DNA from: Leptospira kanakyensis
GTDB taxonomy: Bacteria > Spirochaetota > Leptospiria > Leptospirales > Leptospiraceae
DNA length: 64,000 bases
Direction: 5' to 3'
NCBI RefSeq assembly: GCF_004769235.1
Contig: NZ_RQFG01000012.1
Span: 1 to 64,000 of the forward strand
Part shown: positions 6,636-15,243 of the stretch, piece after piece
Layout of the letters: each line of letters starts with the position of its first letter
Numbering within the stretch: the stretch's first letter is position 1
Notes under the pieces: generated by a model
The model's database searches: none
What the model saw: the letters and a program-made list of their open reading frames with translations, nothing else
What the model was told of the DNA's origin: nothing
Translations under genes and position numbers: made by a program

Positions 6636-7464
6636 GAAATTTAAGCAAATAAGCCAGAAAAGAAAAAGGGTGATTAGGTATATCACTTATTAATTCATCA
6701 AACGAAAGACTAAACGCTAAAAATACAAGGATCATCAGAAGTTTAAAAAAATCCAGGAGATGTTTTGAAAAAATCGACGAATAATACAAAAAAGAAGATT
6801 TTGATATTACTCATTTCATAGAATAATTAAATCAACTATAGTAAAAAATGAAAATCTATAAATGGGCACTAATCACATCCATCCTTTCATCAGCAAACTT
6901 TGAATCCGGAATAACAAATTTTACACGAAAATTTGGCAAGACAAAAGAAAAATCATACAAGTGTCTCCTTACTATGGTTCATCTATGTGATAGAAGTCCT
7001 GAGGCAGAAAGATTGAAACTTAGGCGTCAAGATATGTATTGATAGTTATGGTTACTATTTTATGGTCAATGCCCTTTGTCAAATGCCAAAAGAATCTAAA
7101 TTAAGTCAAAATGTAAAAATACCAAGGCGAAAGCGAAACTGGTGAAATAATATCTTTACTAAAATTTAAAAAGAGAAGATAGGACTGGTATCTCCATAGA
7201 AACAATGTTACTTAACTATCATATGACATAGAACATAACTAGACCCTCGGAGAACCAAAGAAAAACATTTACGACCATAAAAACCTCGAGAAACGACTAA
7301 AGACAAATTGTCGACAATAAATCCAAGCTAAATGAGTTCAAATTCATTGAAAGCGACCATATTTTTTGCAGAAAGGAAGTGACGGCGATTTAAATTTAAC
7401 TATAGTTTCCCAAGTGAAATCAATTTCTATTTCTGATTTCACTTTATAGATATCTACGAAGGGA
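6636..7464. other. Gene-poor stretch after the cassette array
   Basis: AT-rich DNA without a gene I can support. It opens like a cassette (GTTATACGAAA) but has no closing core. An open frame at 6848-7042 (+, 64 codons) has no recognisable domain, and a minus-strand frame overlapping S7 is not credible. It may be the remains of a last, disrupted cassette. The final ~100 bases must hold the promoter of the DUF4256 gene. Confidence 0.5.
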
Positions 7465-7473
7465 TTGAAACCG

Positions 7474-8037
7474 ATGAATAATAAAAGAAAACTATCTCCT
7501 AAACAATCTGAAGAAATCTTAGTAGAGTTAAAAATTCGTTTTGATAAAAACAAAAACCGGCATCCCGATATGGAATGGAAAAAAATTCAAAGTAAATTAG
7601 AAACCAATCCAGACAAGTTATGGTCTCTCTATGAAATGGAAAAAACAGGAGGGGAACCTGATGTTGTGGGTTATGATAAAAAAAAGGATGAATATATTTT
7701 CTTCGATTGTTCTCCTGAAACCCCAAAAGAGAGAAGAAGTATTTGTTATGATCGGAAAGCCTTGGATTCAAGAAAAGAAAATAAACCCAAAAGTAGTGCC
7801 TTAGAAATGGCAACTGCAATGGGGATTCAATTATTAACAGAAGCGGAATACAAAGAGTTACAAAAACTAGGAACCTTCGATTCAAAAACATCTAGTTGGA
7901 TATTAACCCCTTCTAATATTAGGGATCTGGGTGGGGCATTATTTGCTGACTTCCGTTACGGAGCTGTGTTCATATACCACAATGGTGCAGAATCGTATTA
8001 TGCAGTTAGAGGGTTTCGAGGTTCTCTTCGCGTGTAA
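7474..8037 (+). CDS. DUF4256 family protein
   Basis: 187 residues from ATG 7474, chosen because GAAGGGA lies about 10 bases upstream; an in-frame TTG at 7465 would sit on top of that signal. It matches the DUF4256 family, a small single-domain group of unknown function, by GGEPDVVGYDKKKDEYIFFD, SPETPKERRSICYDRKALDS and SSALEMATAMGIQLLTEAEY, ending with an FADFRYGAVFIYHNGAESYY block. No signal peptide, so cytoplasmic. The stop is 7 bases before the SRAP-like gene, so the two are probably one operon. First non-cassette gene to the right of the array. Confidence 0.85.
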   Translation: MNNKRKLSPKQSEEILVELKIRFDKNKNRHPDMEWKKIQSKLETNPDKLWSLYEMEKTGGEPDVVGYDKKKDEYIFFDCSPETPKERRSICYDRKALDSRKENKPKSSALEMATAMGIQLLTEAEYKELQKLGTFDSKTSSWILTPSNIRDLGGALFADFRYGAVFIYHNGAESYYAVRGFRGSLRV

Positions 8038-8044
8038 AAAAACT

Positions 8045-8704
8045 ATGTCAAATTTATTCATAAATAGGTTGATTGCTATTGAAGAACATCAAAACCGATG
8101 GGAAAATTTTTCAGTTACTGATGCTAACTATAAAGAAACATATGATAAATATTCTCAAACTGGGCTCGCGATAAAACCGAATGATACTTTTTGGTTCCTA
8201 CGACAAATAAACAACAAAACCTCACTTTGTTCTGGAACATGGGGAACAAAACAATCTTTTGCCAAAGATCGCTTAATCACAACCACTCAATCTGAACATA
8301 TACTTTCCTCATCCTTTTGGAAAAAATATTCAGACAATCGATGTTTAATTCCAGTAACAGCTTATTTTGAATGGCAAATGCAACCAAATGGTAAAAAACA
8401 TAAATTTAAAATTGAATTTAAAGATAAAAACTCTTACTTTGCTGGAATCTTTGGATCAAAATCAGACGGCATGCAGAATTGGGTTACAATCATCACACAA
8501 GTAGCCAATGAAAAAACAGCGGAAATCCATAACTCTGGAGATAACAAACACAGACAACCAGTTGTGATCCAAAGAGAAAATCAAAACCAATGGTTAAATT
8601 CTAAAATAACAAATGACTTTGATTTACAGAAACTAATAACGCAGTTTCAGTCAAATGAAATAATCACTGAAGATCTAGATTATGAACAAACGTTATTTGG
8701 ATGA
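8045..8704 (+). CDS. SRAP-domain (YedK/HMCES-like) protein lacking the catalytic Cys
   Basis: 219 residues from ATG 8045. The SRAP family is shown by NRCLIPVTAYFEWQM (about residues 98-112, including the active-site Glu of FEW), the GIFGSK and WVTIITQVAN strands, and IHNSGDNKHRQPVVI, the counterpart of the IHxRMPVIL block, here with an insertion. SRAP proteins protect abasic sites by a covalent link through Cys2, exposed after Met removal (normally MCGR). This protein begins MSNLFINR, with Ser at position 2, and the upstream frame has no MCGR. It follows the DUF4256 gene by 7 bases. Either it is a non-crosslinking paralogue or its chemistry differs. Confidence 0.75.
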   Translation: MSNLFINRLIAIEEHQNRWENFSVTDANYKETYDKYSQTGLAIKPNDTFWFLRQINNKTSLCSGTWGTKQSFAKDRLITTTQSEHILSSSFWKKYSDNRCLIPVTAYFEWQMQPNGKKHKFKIEFKDKNSYFAGIFGSKSDGMQNWVTIITQVANEKTAEIHNSGDNKHRQPVVIQRENQNQWLNSKITNDFDLQKLITQFQSNEIITEDLDYEQTLFG

Positions 8705-8719
8705 TACTAGGTAAATAGT

Positions 8720-9157
8720 TTACTTTTTGATATCATCACCAAAAATTCTTCTGAATTGTTTCAATAGAACTAAAAAGCTTTTTCTATTTTTCTCCGACAT
8801 CGAACTTAATATTGGTTCAAAGTGATTTAGGATTTTTTTTGGCAAAATTTTTTCCAAAGATTTTCCTTTGGCAGAAAGACGAATCAACGTTGACCTTTTA
8901 TCCAACTTTGAAATCTCAATTTGAATGAGCCCAGTTCCCTCCATACGACTGATCATTTTAGATGCAGATGGTGCATCTTGTAATGTTAATTCAATGATTT
9001 GTTTTTGACTAAGCACTTCCTTTTGCCACAACATCGCCAATACCTGCCACTGTTCTGGTGTCAGATAAAACTCCCTAAGACAACGAATCAGTTCTCTTCT
9101 AAAAAGAAGTGAAACTCGATTTAAATTAAATCCAATTTGATCATCCAATAAAAACAT
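8720..9157 (-). CDS. MarR-family transcription regulator
   Basis: 145 residues, winged helix-turn-helix of the MarR family. The core reads LTPEQWQVLAMLWQKEVLSQ, then DAPSASKMISRMEGTGLIQIEI (recognition helix) and the wing KLDKRSTLIRLSAKGKSL. It is divergent from the DoxX-like gene; the 106-base gap between the starts holds two palindromes centred on TTGTCTAGACAA-like sequences. It therefore most likely represses itself and the DoxX gene and is released by a ligand, possibly a phenolic or oxidant, as in related MarR/DoxX pairs. The ligand is inferred. Confidence 0.85.
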   Translation of the reverse strand: MFLLDDQIGFNLNRVSLLFRRELIRCLREFYLTPEQWQVLAMLWQKEVLSQKQIIELTLQDAPSASKMISRMEGTGLIQIEISKLDKRSTLIRLSAKGKSLEKILPKKILNHFEPILSSMSEKNRKSFLVLLKQFRRIFGDDIKK

Positions 9158-9182
9158 ATCTTTATATTCATTCTAATAAACC

Positions 9183-9245
9183 AATTTATTTGTCCAGACA
9201 AATAAATTTGACAAAACATAGCCCTTCTTTTACTTGTCTAGACAA
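9183..9245. promoter_or_regulatory. Two MarR-type palindromic operators in the divergent promoter
   Basis: Operator 1 is the near-perfect palindrome ATTTATTTGTCCAGACAAAT around 9184-9207. Operator 2 is the perfect 12-bp TTGTCTAGACAA at 9234-9245. They share TTGTCYAGACAA and lie about 46 bp apart centre to centre. A TTGACA box (9208-9213) sits between them, and 17 bp downstream TACTTG overlaps operator 2, so a bound repressor would cover the DoxX promoter. The DoxX Shine-Dalgarno AAGGAG follows at 9252. Confidence 0.65.
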
Positions 9246-9263
9246 ATAAATAAGGAGAAATCA

Positions 9264-9653
9264 ATGAATCGAATTGATTTTTGTATTAGAATGTTGTTGG
9301 GTATTGTTTTTATTCTATTCGGAAGTAGTAAGTTTTACGCCTTTATGCCAACTCCTCCGATGACCCCTGGTGCTGCTAATTTTATCGCTGCACTCATAAC
9401 GACTGGATACCTATGGAAATTGGTTGGCTTTTTTGAAATCGGTGGAGGCATCCTCATTCTTTTTCCAAAAACAACAATCCTCGGTATATTAATTCTTACA
9501 CCAATCATAGTTAATATCATTTTCTATTTGGGTTTTTTACAATATCAGATTGGATCAGCACCTTTTATAATGATACTGTTCTTGGTTTTGAGTTCCGGTC
9601 TAATTGCATGGCATAGAAAAAATCAGTGGATTAGCTTATTTCGGATTGAATAG
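9264..9653 (+). CDS. DoxX-family membrane protein
   Basis: 129 residues, four hydrophobic helices: residues 5-25, 40-60, 66-85 and 95-115. The DoxX-like pattern is RMLLGIVFILFGSSKFYAF near the N-terminus, then FFEIGGGILIL. The start at ATG 9264 is set by AAGGAG 7 bases upstream. DoxX proteins sit in the inner membrane and are linked to redox or thiol stress; the reaction of this branch is not established. It is controlled from the promoter shared with the divergent MarR gene, through the palindrome between -10 and the Shine-Dalgarno. Confidence 0.8.
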   Translation: MNRIDFCIRMLLGIVFILFGSSKFYAFMPTPPMTPGAANFIAALITTGYLWKLVGFFEIGGGILILFPKTTILGILILTPIIVNIIFYLGFLQYQIGSAPFIMILFLVLSSGLIAWHRKNQWISLFRIE

Positions 9654-9762
9654 AAGACTAGTTTTGCATTGGATTATTTTCTCGTTTCTTTAATAGAAAA
9701 GAAATAAAATATATCTTTTCAATAGATACAGAAGAGTTCATAACAACCCTTCTGTAATTGAT

Positions 9763-10233
9763 TCAATTCATATCATCGATCTTAATATCATCTGGTGACG
9801 GCCGACCAACACCATGTTCGATAAAGTCACGGAGACTGAGTAGAAAAGTTGCCCATTTCATACTACAATGAGCAGTAAACTCGTTTTCCTCTCTCCAATC
9901 CCGGTGACGAAAATACAGAATTGTCATTTTTTCTCCATTTGGAGTTTTACCAGAACTCAATTGAAAATCGATATGAGAACCTATCCAATCCTCAGGTCCA
10001 GCATTACATTCCCATAACAATTGTTTTGGCTCCAATTTTTGAACTTTCATTTCAATCTCATTTCCATGTCCAAATCCAAACTGAATCGATTCACCTACAG
10101 AAGAAACACCAGTAACAAAACTTCCATTTACTTCCCTAGTCCACCAATTGCTTAGCCCAATTTTTGTGGTAAGTGCATCCATGACATCCTTTTCTCCAGC
10201 CCTAATTCCTACTTTATGGTAAATCCCGTTCAT
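9763..10233 (-). CDS. SRPBCC (AHSA1-like) domain protein
   Basis: 156 residues, cytoplasmic, a START/SRPBCC helix-grip fold of the AHSA1 type. The pattern is YHKVGIRAGEKDVMDALTTK at the N-terminus, a WW pair (SNWWTREVNG), a beta-sheet body and a C-terminal helix (SMKWATFLLSLRDFIEHGVG) that would close the hydrophobic pocket. Ligand unknown. It is the last gene of a minus-strand unit: ArsR regulator (10718-11098), SRPBCC (10279-10755), then this one after 45 bases. Such ArsR-SRPBCC pairs are widespread in bacteria and usually co-regulated. Confidence 0.75.
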   Translation of the reverse strand: MNGIYHKVGIRAGEKDVMDALTTKIGLSNWWTREVNGSFVTGVSSVGESIQFGFGHGNEIEMKVQKLEPKQLLWECNAGPEDWIGSHIDFQLSSGKTPNGEKMTILYFRHRDWREENEFTAHCSMKWATFLLSLRDFIEHGVGRPSPDDIKIDDMN

Positions 10234-10278
10234 ACAATTCTCCTTAATTTTCTTTTTTATCTATTATATTTTTAAAAA

Positions 10279-10755
10279 TTACTCTAAAATTGATTCCATC
10301 CAATGACTCAAACTATCGAGGATACTTGTCCAACCATGGTTATGCATTTTAATTTGAAGATCACTGCTAAGGTCTTCATGAATCAACGTGACTAAGGTTG
10401 TCGTTTTTTGTTTGCTACTTTTTTTTGTTTCATGTTTGGAATCCTTTTCTTCTTCAAAAGTAACTGTAACAAGTGTATCTCGGTTTTCCGTCGCATGAGA
10501 GCGCCAAGTAAATACCAACTTATGCGGTTCGTCGATAGTAATGTATTCGCCAGAATGTGGAAGGATTTTGCCATCCAGTTCCATATTGATTAAAAATCTA
10601 CCACCTGGCCTCGGATCCATTGTGACGGATTCAATGCCAATACCTTCTCCAGACAAAAACCAAAGAGAAAAATCTTTAGCGTTTAGCCAGGCTCTAAAAA
10701 GTTTTGTTGGATCTGCACTAATTCTTTTTTCGACTTTTAGAATTTTTCGATCCAT
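10279..10755 (-). CDS. SRPBCC (AHSA1-like) domain protein
   Basis: 158 residues. Clear AHSA1/SRPBCC signature: VEKRISADPTKLFRAWLNAK, then MDPRPGGRFLINM, GEYITIDEPHKLVFTWRSHA and a C-terminal HNHGWTSILDSLSHWMESIL helix. The loop at about residues 103-118 is unusually Lys/Ser-rich (EEEKDSKHETKKSSKQ), an insertion compared with typical members. The start overlaps the ArsR gene by 38 bases in another frame, so translation is probably coupled. Ligand or client unknown; likely controlled by the ArsR repressor. Confidence 0.8.
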   Translation of the reverse strand: MDRKILKVEKRISADPTKLFRAWLNAKDFSLWFLSGEGIGIESVTMDPRPGGRFLINMELDGKILPHSGEYITIDEPHKLVFTWRSHATENRDTLVTVTFEEEKDSKHETKKSSKQKTTTLVTLIHEDLSSDLQIKMHNHGWTSILDSLSHWMESILE

Positions 10756-11098
10756 TCTCTTTTTCCTCTAAAAATGATTCGAGCCTTGCCAGTTTGTTTG
10801 TCCAAAACTCTTGATGATACTTAATCCAATTGGTTGCCTCTAAAAGAGTTTGGTTTTGTAATTCGAGACGAAAACTACGCCCATCCTCGGGAGCACGAAT
10901 TTTCCTTATAAGTTCCGCGTCAGTGAGCACTTCGATATGTTTCGCAACACCTGCAAAAGACATTGTAAAGGGTTCTGCTAATTCGGTAATACTCAGCGAT
11001 CCCTTACGAAGGCGAATCAACATTTGCCTTCTCGAATGGTCTGCCAAAGCGGCAAATACCCGATCTAAAACTTGTTCTTTTTTTCTCAATTCAACCAT
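10718..11098 (-). CDS. ArsR-family transcription regulator
   Basis: 126 residues. ArsR winged helix: LDRVFAALADHSRRQMLIRL, then LSITELAEPFTMSFAGVAKH (recognition helix region) and a wing with PEDGRSFRLEL. No CxC metal motif is visible, so it is of the non-metal type usually paired with SRPBCC genes. First gene of a three-gene minus-strand unit. AACCATTTGGTT covers its own start codon and a longer AT-rich palindrome lies 40 bases upstream; both share ACCATTTG, consistent with autoregulation. Confidence 0.85.
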   Translation of the reverse strand: MVELRKKEQVLDRVFAALADHSRRQMLIRLRKGSLSITELAEPFTMSFAGVAKHIEVLTDAELIRKIRAPEDGRSFRLELQNQTLLEATNWIKYHQEFWTNKLARLESFLEEKENGSKNSKSRKKN

Positions 11099-11157
11099 TT
11101 GGTTGAGTAAATCAAATTTATTTTTTTAGTCAAATATTAAACCATTTGATTTAATAT
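11093..11157 (-). promoter_or_regulatory. Candidate ArsR operators
   Basis: Two elements share ACCATTTG: AACCATTTGGTT at 11093-11104, overlapping the arsR-type start codon, and the palindrome ATATTAAA (11134-11141) / TTTAATAT (11150-11157) enclosing CCATTTGA. The spacing suits two dimers binding across the promoter and start. Inference from symmetry only. Confidence 0.4.
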
Positions 11158-11320
11158 TTTTTATAGAAATAACTACTGTCCGAAAGTATTTTTTTTGAAA
11201 TTAAAAGAAGTTTGGTAAAAGAAAGGGGCCGGGTATATAGGTTAGTTTCTTTAAGGATTTGTTTTATATAAGATTTACATTGGAAGATAGAAACGAGAAT
11301 GTATCCTTTAGGAAGCGGGT

Positions 11321-11647
11321 ATGAACTGGATTTTGTTATTGGTTGCTGGCCTTTTTGAAGTAATGTTTGCGTTTTGCCTAGGAAAGGCAAAAGAAACTAC
11401 AGGAAAGGAAGTTTATCTATGGTATTTAGGATTTTTTATCTCTTTAACCATTAGCATGGTATTACTCATTATAGTAACGAAAGAATTGCCTATTGGTACG
11501 AGTTATGCGGTCTGGACAGGAATTGGTGCAGCAGGAACTGTGCTTATTGGTATTTTATTTTTCAAAGAACCCATTGAATTCTGGCGACTTTTTTTCCTAT
11601 CTACCCTCGTTTTATCGGTAGTTGGACTAAAATTTGTATCGCACTAA
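11321..11647 (+). CDS. SMR-family small multidrug/guanidinium exporter
   Basis: 108 residues, four transmembrane helices. The SMR signature is clear: MNWILLLVAGLFEVMFAFCL with the essential membrane Glu at residue 13, and GTSYAVWTGIGAAGTVLIGI in helix 3. The combination resembles the SugE/Gdx branch, which exports guanidinium or quaternary ammonium ions in exchange for protons as an antiparallel dimer. Only one copy is present here, consistent with a dual-topology homodimer. I looked for a guanidine riboswitch upstream and saw no convincing one. Upstream of GCGGGTATG there is a Shine-Dalgarno-like TTTAGGAAG at 11309. Confidence 0.85.
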   Translation: MNWILLLVAGLFEVMFAFCLGKAKETTGKEVYLWYLGFFISLTISMVLLIIVTKELPIGTSYAVWTGIGAAGTVLIGILFFKEPIEFWRLFFLSTLVLSVVGLKFVSH

Positions 11648-11670
11648 AATATCTAACATTACCAATCAAA

Positions 11671-12198
11671 ATGACTAAAAAAGTAAATAAAACAGAAAGT
11701 ATTCCACTTTTTTTAATAAGCACCAAAGAGAAGTTATTTGATAGATTAGGATTACCTCTGACAAATGTTTTGCTGGAACCAGATAGTGATGCGTATGATG
11801 CCTGTCATTTCCATGTTCAAAACATTAAAATAAGGTTTCGTAAAGCAAAAATCACTCCAAAAAAAATTGGATTATTCGTAACGCTATGGAAAAGGAACAA
11901 ATTGGGTGTAACGGAACCGTTCGATAACAAAGACAATACGGACATTTATCTGATTTCAGCAAACCAAAAAAATAGAATTGGTTATTTTGTTTTCACAAAA
12001 CAAATATTAAATGAAAAAGGAATCCTAAGAGGTAAATATGAAGGCAAACGCGGATTTCGTGTTTATCCATCGTGGGACAAACCAAACAACAAACAGGGGG
12101 TAGAGACACAAAACTGGCAAAAACTCTACTTCGCAGAACTGACTGAAAAAGACGGGAATTTAGATTCGATTCGAAACTTATTTAGTTTATCCAAATAG
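11671..12198 (+). CDS. MepB family protein
   Basis: 175 residues, soluble. Matches the MepB family by FRKAKITPKKIGLFVTLWKR (about residues 56-75), ISANQKNRIGYFVFTKQIL and KGILRGKYEGKRGFRVYPSW. MepB was first described next to the staphylococcal mepRA efflux genes; its biochemical role is unknown. It follows the SMR exporter gene by 23 bases in the same direction, so an efflux-associated operon is possible here too, but that is inference from context. Confidence 0.85.
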   Translation: MTKKVNKTESIPLFLISTKEKLFDRLGLPLTNVLLEPDSDAYDACHFHVQNIKIRFRKAKITPKKIGLFVTLWKRNKLGVTEPFDNKDNTDIYLISANQKNRIGYFVFTKQILNEKGILRGKYEGKRGFRVYPSWDKPNNKQGVETQNWQKLYFAELTEKDGNLDSIRNLFSLSK

Positions 12199-12255
12199 AA
12201 ACTCAAATTCATTTTCTTATTGACTGAAACTTAAAATTCAGGTTTTATTCCTGCA

Positions 12256-13488
12256 ATGAAATTTATCGGAAAAATTTGGACAACTATTCTAAACATTGGA
12301 GTTACGGAAACAACGTATGAAAAGGATGCAAAGTTCATTCGTTTAACGAATGCTCTTGCTATTATCGTAGGTATATGGTTATTCTCCATCATTCCTTCAC
12401 TTCTGCCTTACTACCCGTCCAGCCAATATATCATTTACAATTCCATATTTTTTCCCGCAATTTGGTTATTTGTTTTATATTTTAATCACAGAGGTTGGTA
12501 TACCTTCGCAAAACTATTTTTTTCATATACCGCAATGGTTTGTGTTGTTTTTAATTCTTTGCAAGCAGGTAGAGAGTCAGACAATCACCTATTTCTGCTT
12601 CTTATCAGCATTATGGCTTTTTATACCTTTCCACCAGAACAACTTAAATATATTTCGCGAGTTTCTCTATCTGCGCTCATTCTTTTTATCGCTGTTGAAG
12701 TATATTTAACAAACAAAGGGCCAATCATCCAAGCTCCACCTGAATTTTTCCAACTTGGAAGGTTAATTACTTTAGTTGCTCTCTGTATCCTTGTATACAT
12801 TGTAACTCTATATAATTACAAAACCTTACATAAAGCACAAGATCTACTTGAAATAGAACATCAAAAGTCAGAAAGTCTACTTCTAAACATTCTACCTCCA
12901 ACAATTGCAAATAGACTCAAATCCAAAAATGAAATCATTGCTGACAAAACAAATGAAGCAACAATCCTATTTGCCGATATCGTTGATTTCACCGTTGTGT
13001 CACAAACAATGGAACCTGAAAAGATTGTTTCTCTTTTGAATGATATATTTTCGGAATTTGATACAATTATCAAAAATCGCAATCTTGAAAAAATAAAAAC
13101 TATTGGTGATGCTTATATGGTGGCATCAGGAATTCCTGAATCCAGAGCGGATCATTGCGAAGCGGTTGCGTTATGTGCTTTAGATATGTTAACTTCAATT
13201 AAAAAAGGAATCACTGACGATTCTAAAAATTTCAAAATCCGAATTGGGATTCATACAGGTCCCGTAGTTGCTGGTGTCATTGGCAAAAGTAAATTTATTT
13301 ATGATCTATGGGGTGATAGTGTTAATACAGCAAGTCGGATGGAATCACATGGAGCTGAAGGAAAGATTCACGTATCCAAGGATGTTTTTGAAAAACTAAA
13401 AAACAAATTCAAGTTTGAAGAAAAAAGAGAAATTCCAGTCAAAGGGAAAGGAATTATGGAAACATATTTTCTTGTTCAAAAAATCTAA
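12256..13488 (+). CDS. Membrane-bound class III adenylate cyclase
   Basis: 410 residues. The N-terminal ~190 residues form about six transmembrane helices. A short helical linker (HKAQDLLEIEHQKSESLLLNIL) leads to a class III cyclase domain. Seen there: FADIVDFTVVS with the two metal-binding Asp (near 240 and 244), the ILPP entry motif, KTIGDAYMVASG (the Lys and Asp expected for ATP recognition), and IGIHTGPVVAGVIG followed by LWGDSVNTASRM (Asp of WGD and transition-state Asn and Arg). All catalytic residues look present, so it should make cAMP. The partner effector could be the cNMP-binding protein at 49064-51217. Confidence 0.85.
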   Translation: MKFIGKIWTTILNIGVTETTYEKDAKFIRLTNALAIIVGIWLFSIIPSLLPYYPSSQYIIYNSIFFPAIWLFVLYFNHRGWYTFAKLFFSYTAMVCVVFNSLQAGRESDNHLFLLLISIMAFYTFPPEQLKYISRVSLSALILFIAVEVYLTNKGPIIQAPPEFFQLGRLITLVALCILVYIVTLYNYKTLHKAQDLLEIEHQKSESLLLNILPPTIANRLKSKNEIIADKTNEATILFADIVDFTVVSQTMEPEKIVSLLNDIFSEFDTIIKNRNLEKIKTIGDAYMVASGIPESRADHCEAVALCALDMLTSIKKGITDDSKNFKIRIGIHTGPVVAGVIGKSKFIYDLWGDSVNTASRMESHGAEGKIHVSKDVFEKLKNKFKFEEKREIPVKGKGIMETYFLVQKI

Positions 13489-13573
13489 ACAGATAATATG
13501 CAAATGATTTCGAAAAGAATGGTATAGGTTGAATTCTTCTTTACCGCTAATTTAGAATGAAGAAAAAGGTGGA

Positions 13574-14404
13574 ATGAGTCAAATTTTTCGGAAAAACTTA
13601 ATTACCCGCAATTTCGATTTAGACTGGAACCGTCATGTCACCAGTAGAACCTACGAAAAATTTGGTTACGATGCGAGATGCGATGTTTTAAAGGAATTTG
13701 GATATTCCATAGAACAAATGTTAAACTCAAATGTTCGTTATCTTCCAGGATCAACCTATGTTAGGTTTTTAGACCAACAATTTGCCGATTCAGAGGTGAC
13801 AGTAGAATCGGAAGTTTTCCGAATGGATACAGGCCTTCTATTGTGGAAACAAAACATTTTTGGCCCAAATGGAAAAAAGGCCTGCGAATTAGAAACAACA
13901 TCTAGTTTGGTTCAAGATGACAAAATCATTCAAATTTTAAAAATTCCAGAAATCAACGTCACTCCTCACAAGTTTACTATCCATCCTAAACCCACCAAAC
14001 AAAACACAGTGGAACATGATTATTATATTCCTTTTAGCGATATGAACTGTTTTTGGAATTTACCTTCGGATGCGATATGGAAAATTTTCGAAGAAGGTCG
14101 ATTTTTATTTTTTAAAGAAATCGTAGATTTAAGTTTAATCCAAGAAACAGATGCCACTACATTCTTTATGGGTGGAGAAATTTTAATCCACAAACAACTG
14201 GAACCTGGATCACATGTGAAAATTCTAAGTTGGATTGAAAGTTTTGAAAAAATTCGTTTTTACTTTCGACAAGACATCGTTGATTTGAACGGGAACTTAC
14301 TAGCGAGTATGAAAGATGAACAACTATTCGTATCTCTTTCTAAATCTCGTCCAAGAAAAGCTCCTGAGGCATTCTTCAATAAAATTGAAAGGTTTATTGA
14401 ATGA
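13574..14404 (+). CDS. Acyl-CoA thioesterase-like protein, double hotdog fold
   Basis: 276 residues. The first half resembles 4HBT hotdog domains: RNFDLDWNRHVTSRTYEKFG (the D-x-x-x-H-V-x-x pattern around the active Asp), then a beta-sheet YVRFLDQQFADSEVTVESEV. The second half repeats a hotdog-like pattern (YIPFSDMNCFWNLPSDAIWK). Such proteins hydrolyse acyl-CoA or acyl-ACP thioesters; the chain preference is unknown. It begins 9 bases after a GAAAAAGGTGG Shine-Dalgarno. Its 3' end overlaps the convergent pseudouridine synthase gene by 11 bases. Confidence 0.7.
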   Translation: MSQIFRKNLITRNFDLDWNRHVTSRTYEKFGYDARCDVLKEFGYSIEQMLNSNVRYLPGSTYVRFLDQQFADSEVTVESEVFRMDTGLLLWKQNIFGPNGKKACELETTSSLVQDDKIIQILKIPEINVTPHKFTIHPKPTKQNTVEHDYYIPFSDMNCFWNLPSDAIWKIFEEGRFLFFKEIVDLSLIQETDATTFFMGGEILIHKQLEPGSHVKILSWIESFEKIRFYFRQDIVDLNGNLLASMKDEQLFVSLSKSRPRKAPEAFFNKIERFIE

Positions 14405-15125
14405 TCGGAGTTTTTTGTTTTAGAAGAATTTCCTCATCCTCGGTTAACTCCCGATAGGTTCCAAGGGATAGTGCAGGATCTAATTTTATATTTCCCATTT
14501 TCACTCGTTTCAAATAAACAACTTCTTTTCCCAAACTTTGAAACATCCTTCTGATTTGTCTGTATTTTCCTTCTTTCAACCAAACCGTAACGACATTGGG
14601 AGTTTCTGAATTGGGAATGGCAAGTCTTGCAGGTAATGTTTTATAACCATCGTCCAAAACAATACCTTGTTCAAAATTGATGATGTCTTCGTTTGTCACT
14701 GATTCAGAAATTTCCGCATAATACTCTTTTTCTACAAAGTGTTTGGGAGATGTATAATAATGAGCAAGTGTTCCATCAGTTGTAAATAACAACAATCCTT
14801 CCGTTTCTTTATCTAAACGACCTACGGGAAATAAGTTCATATTCCTATGCCTTTCACTTAGATAATCCATCACCGTTTTTTCACGAGGATCTTCTGTTGC
14901 AGTAATACAATCAGGAGCTTTGTTCATCATAAAATAATAGAACTCCTTTCTTGTGAGTTTTTCTTCGTAATAAATAACTTCATCTGCAAGAGAAACTTTA
15001 AAACCAGGATCTTTGATCACCACCCCATTGACTTTGACCAACCCCTGATGGATCTCTTTTTTTACATCGGAGCGAGAGCCTAGACCAGAATTCCCTAGAA
15101 CTTTATCCAAACGATCTTTTGCCAT
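14394..15125 (-). CDS. rsuA: 16S rRNA pseudouridine synthase, RsuA/RluB family
   Basis: 243 residues. An N-terminal S4 RNA-binding domain (DRLDKVLGNSGLGSRSDVKK, residues 4-60) is followed by the catalytic domain with FPVGRLDKETEGLLLFTTDG (motif II, catalytic Asp at about residue 104) and GKYRQIRRMFQSLGK (motif III). The enzyme isomerises one uridine in rRNA, in RsuA U516 of 16S rRNA. RsuA and RluB/E are close, so the exact target is inferred. The gene faces the thioesterase gene convergently and shares an upstream region with the divergent ABC transporter. Confidence 0.85.
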   Translation of the reverse strand: MAKDRLDKVLGNSGLGSRSDVKKEIHQGLVKVNGVVIKDPGFKVSLADEVIYYEEKLTRKEFYYFMMNKAPDCITATEDPREKTVMDYLSERHRNMNLFPVGRLDKETEGLLLFTTDGTLAHYYTSPKHFVEKEYYAEISESVTNEDIINFEQGIVLDDGYKTLPARLAIPNSETPNVVTVWLKEGKYRQIRRMFQSLGKEVVYLKRVKMGNIKLDPALSLGTYRELTEDEEILLKQKTPIIQ

Positions 15126-15243
15126 ATATAAAAATCAAACTTTCTGCTAGAAAGGGATATTGCAATCATGAATTCGACTATCTGAGATCAATTCAAAACA
15201 AAAAATTGTATCGAAAACAAATGGGAAAAACAATCTAACAGGT

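Noticed and set aside
6544..7042. Open frames at 6544-6789 (-) and 6848-7042 (+) as genes
   Set aside because: The first lies over decayed site S7, the second has no domain, signal or ribosome-binding site.
11158..11320. Guanidine riboswitch before the SMR exporter gene
   Set aside because: No ykkC core or paired ACGR-loop hairpins; a single AACGAG is not enough.
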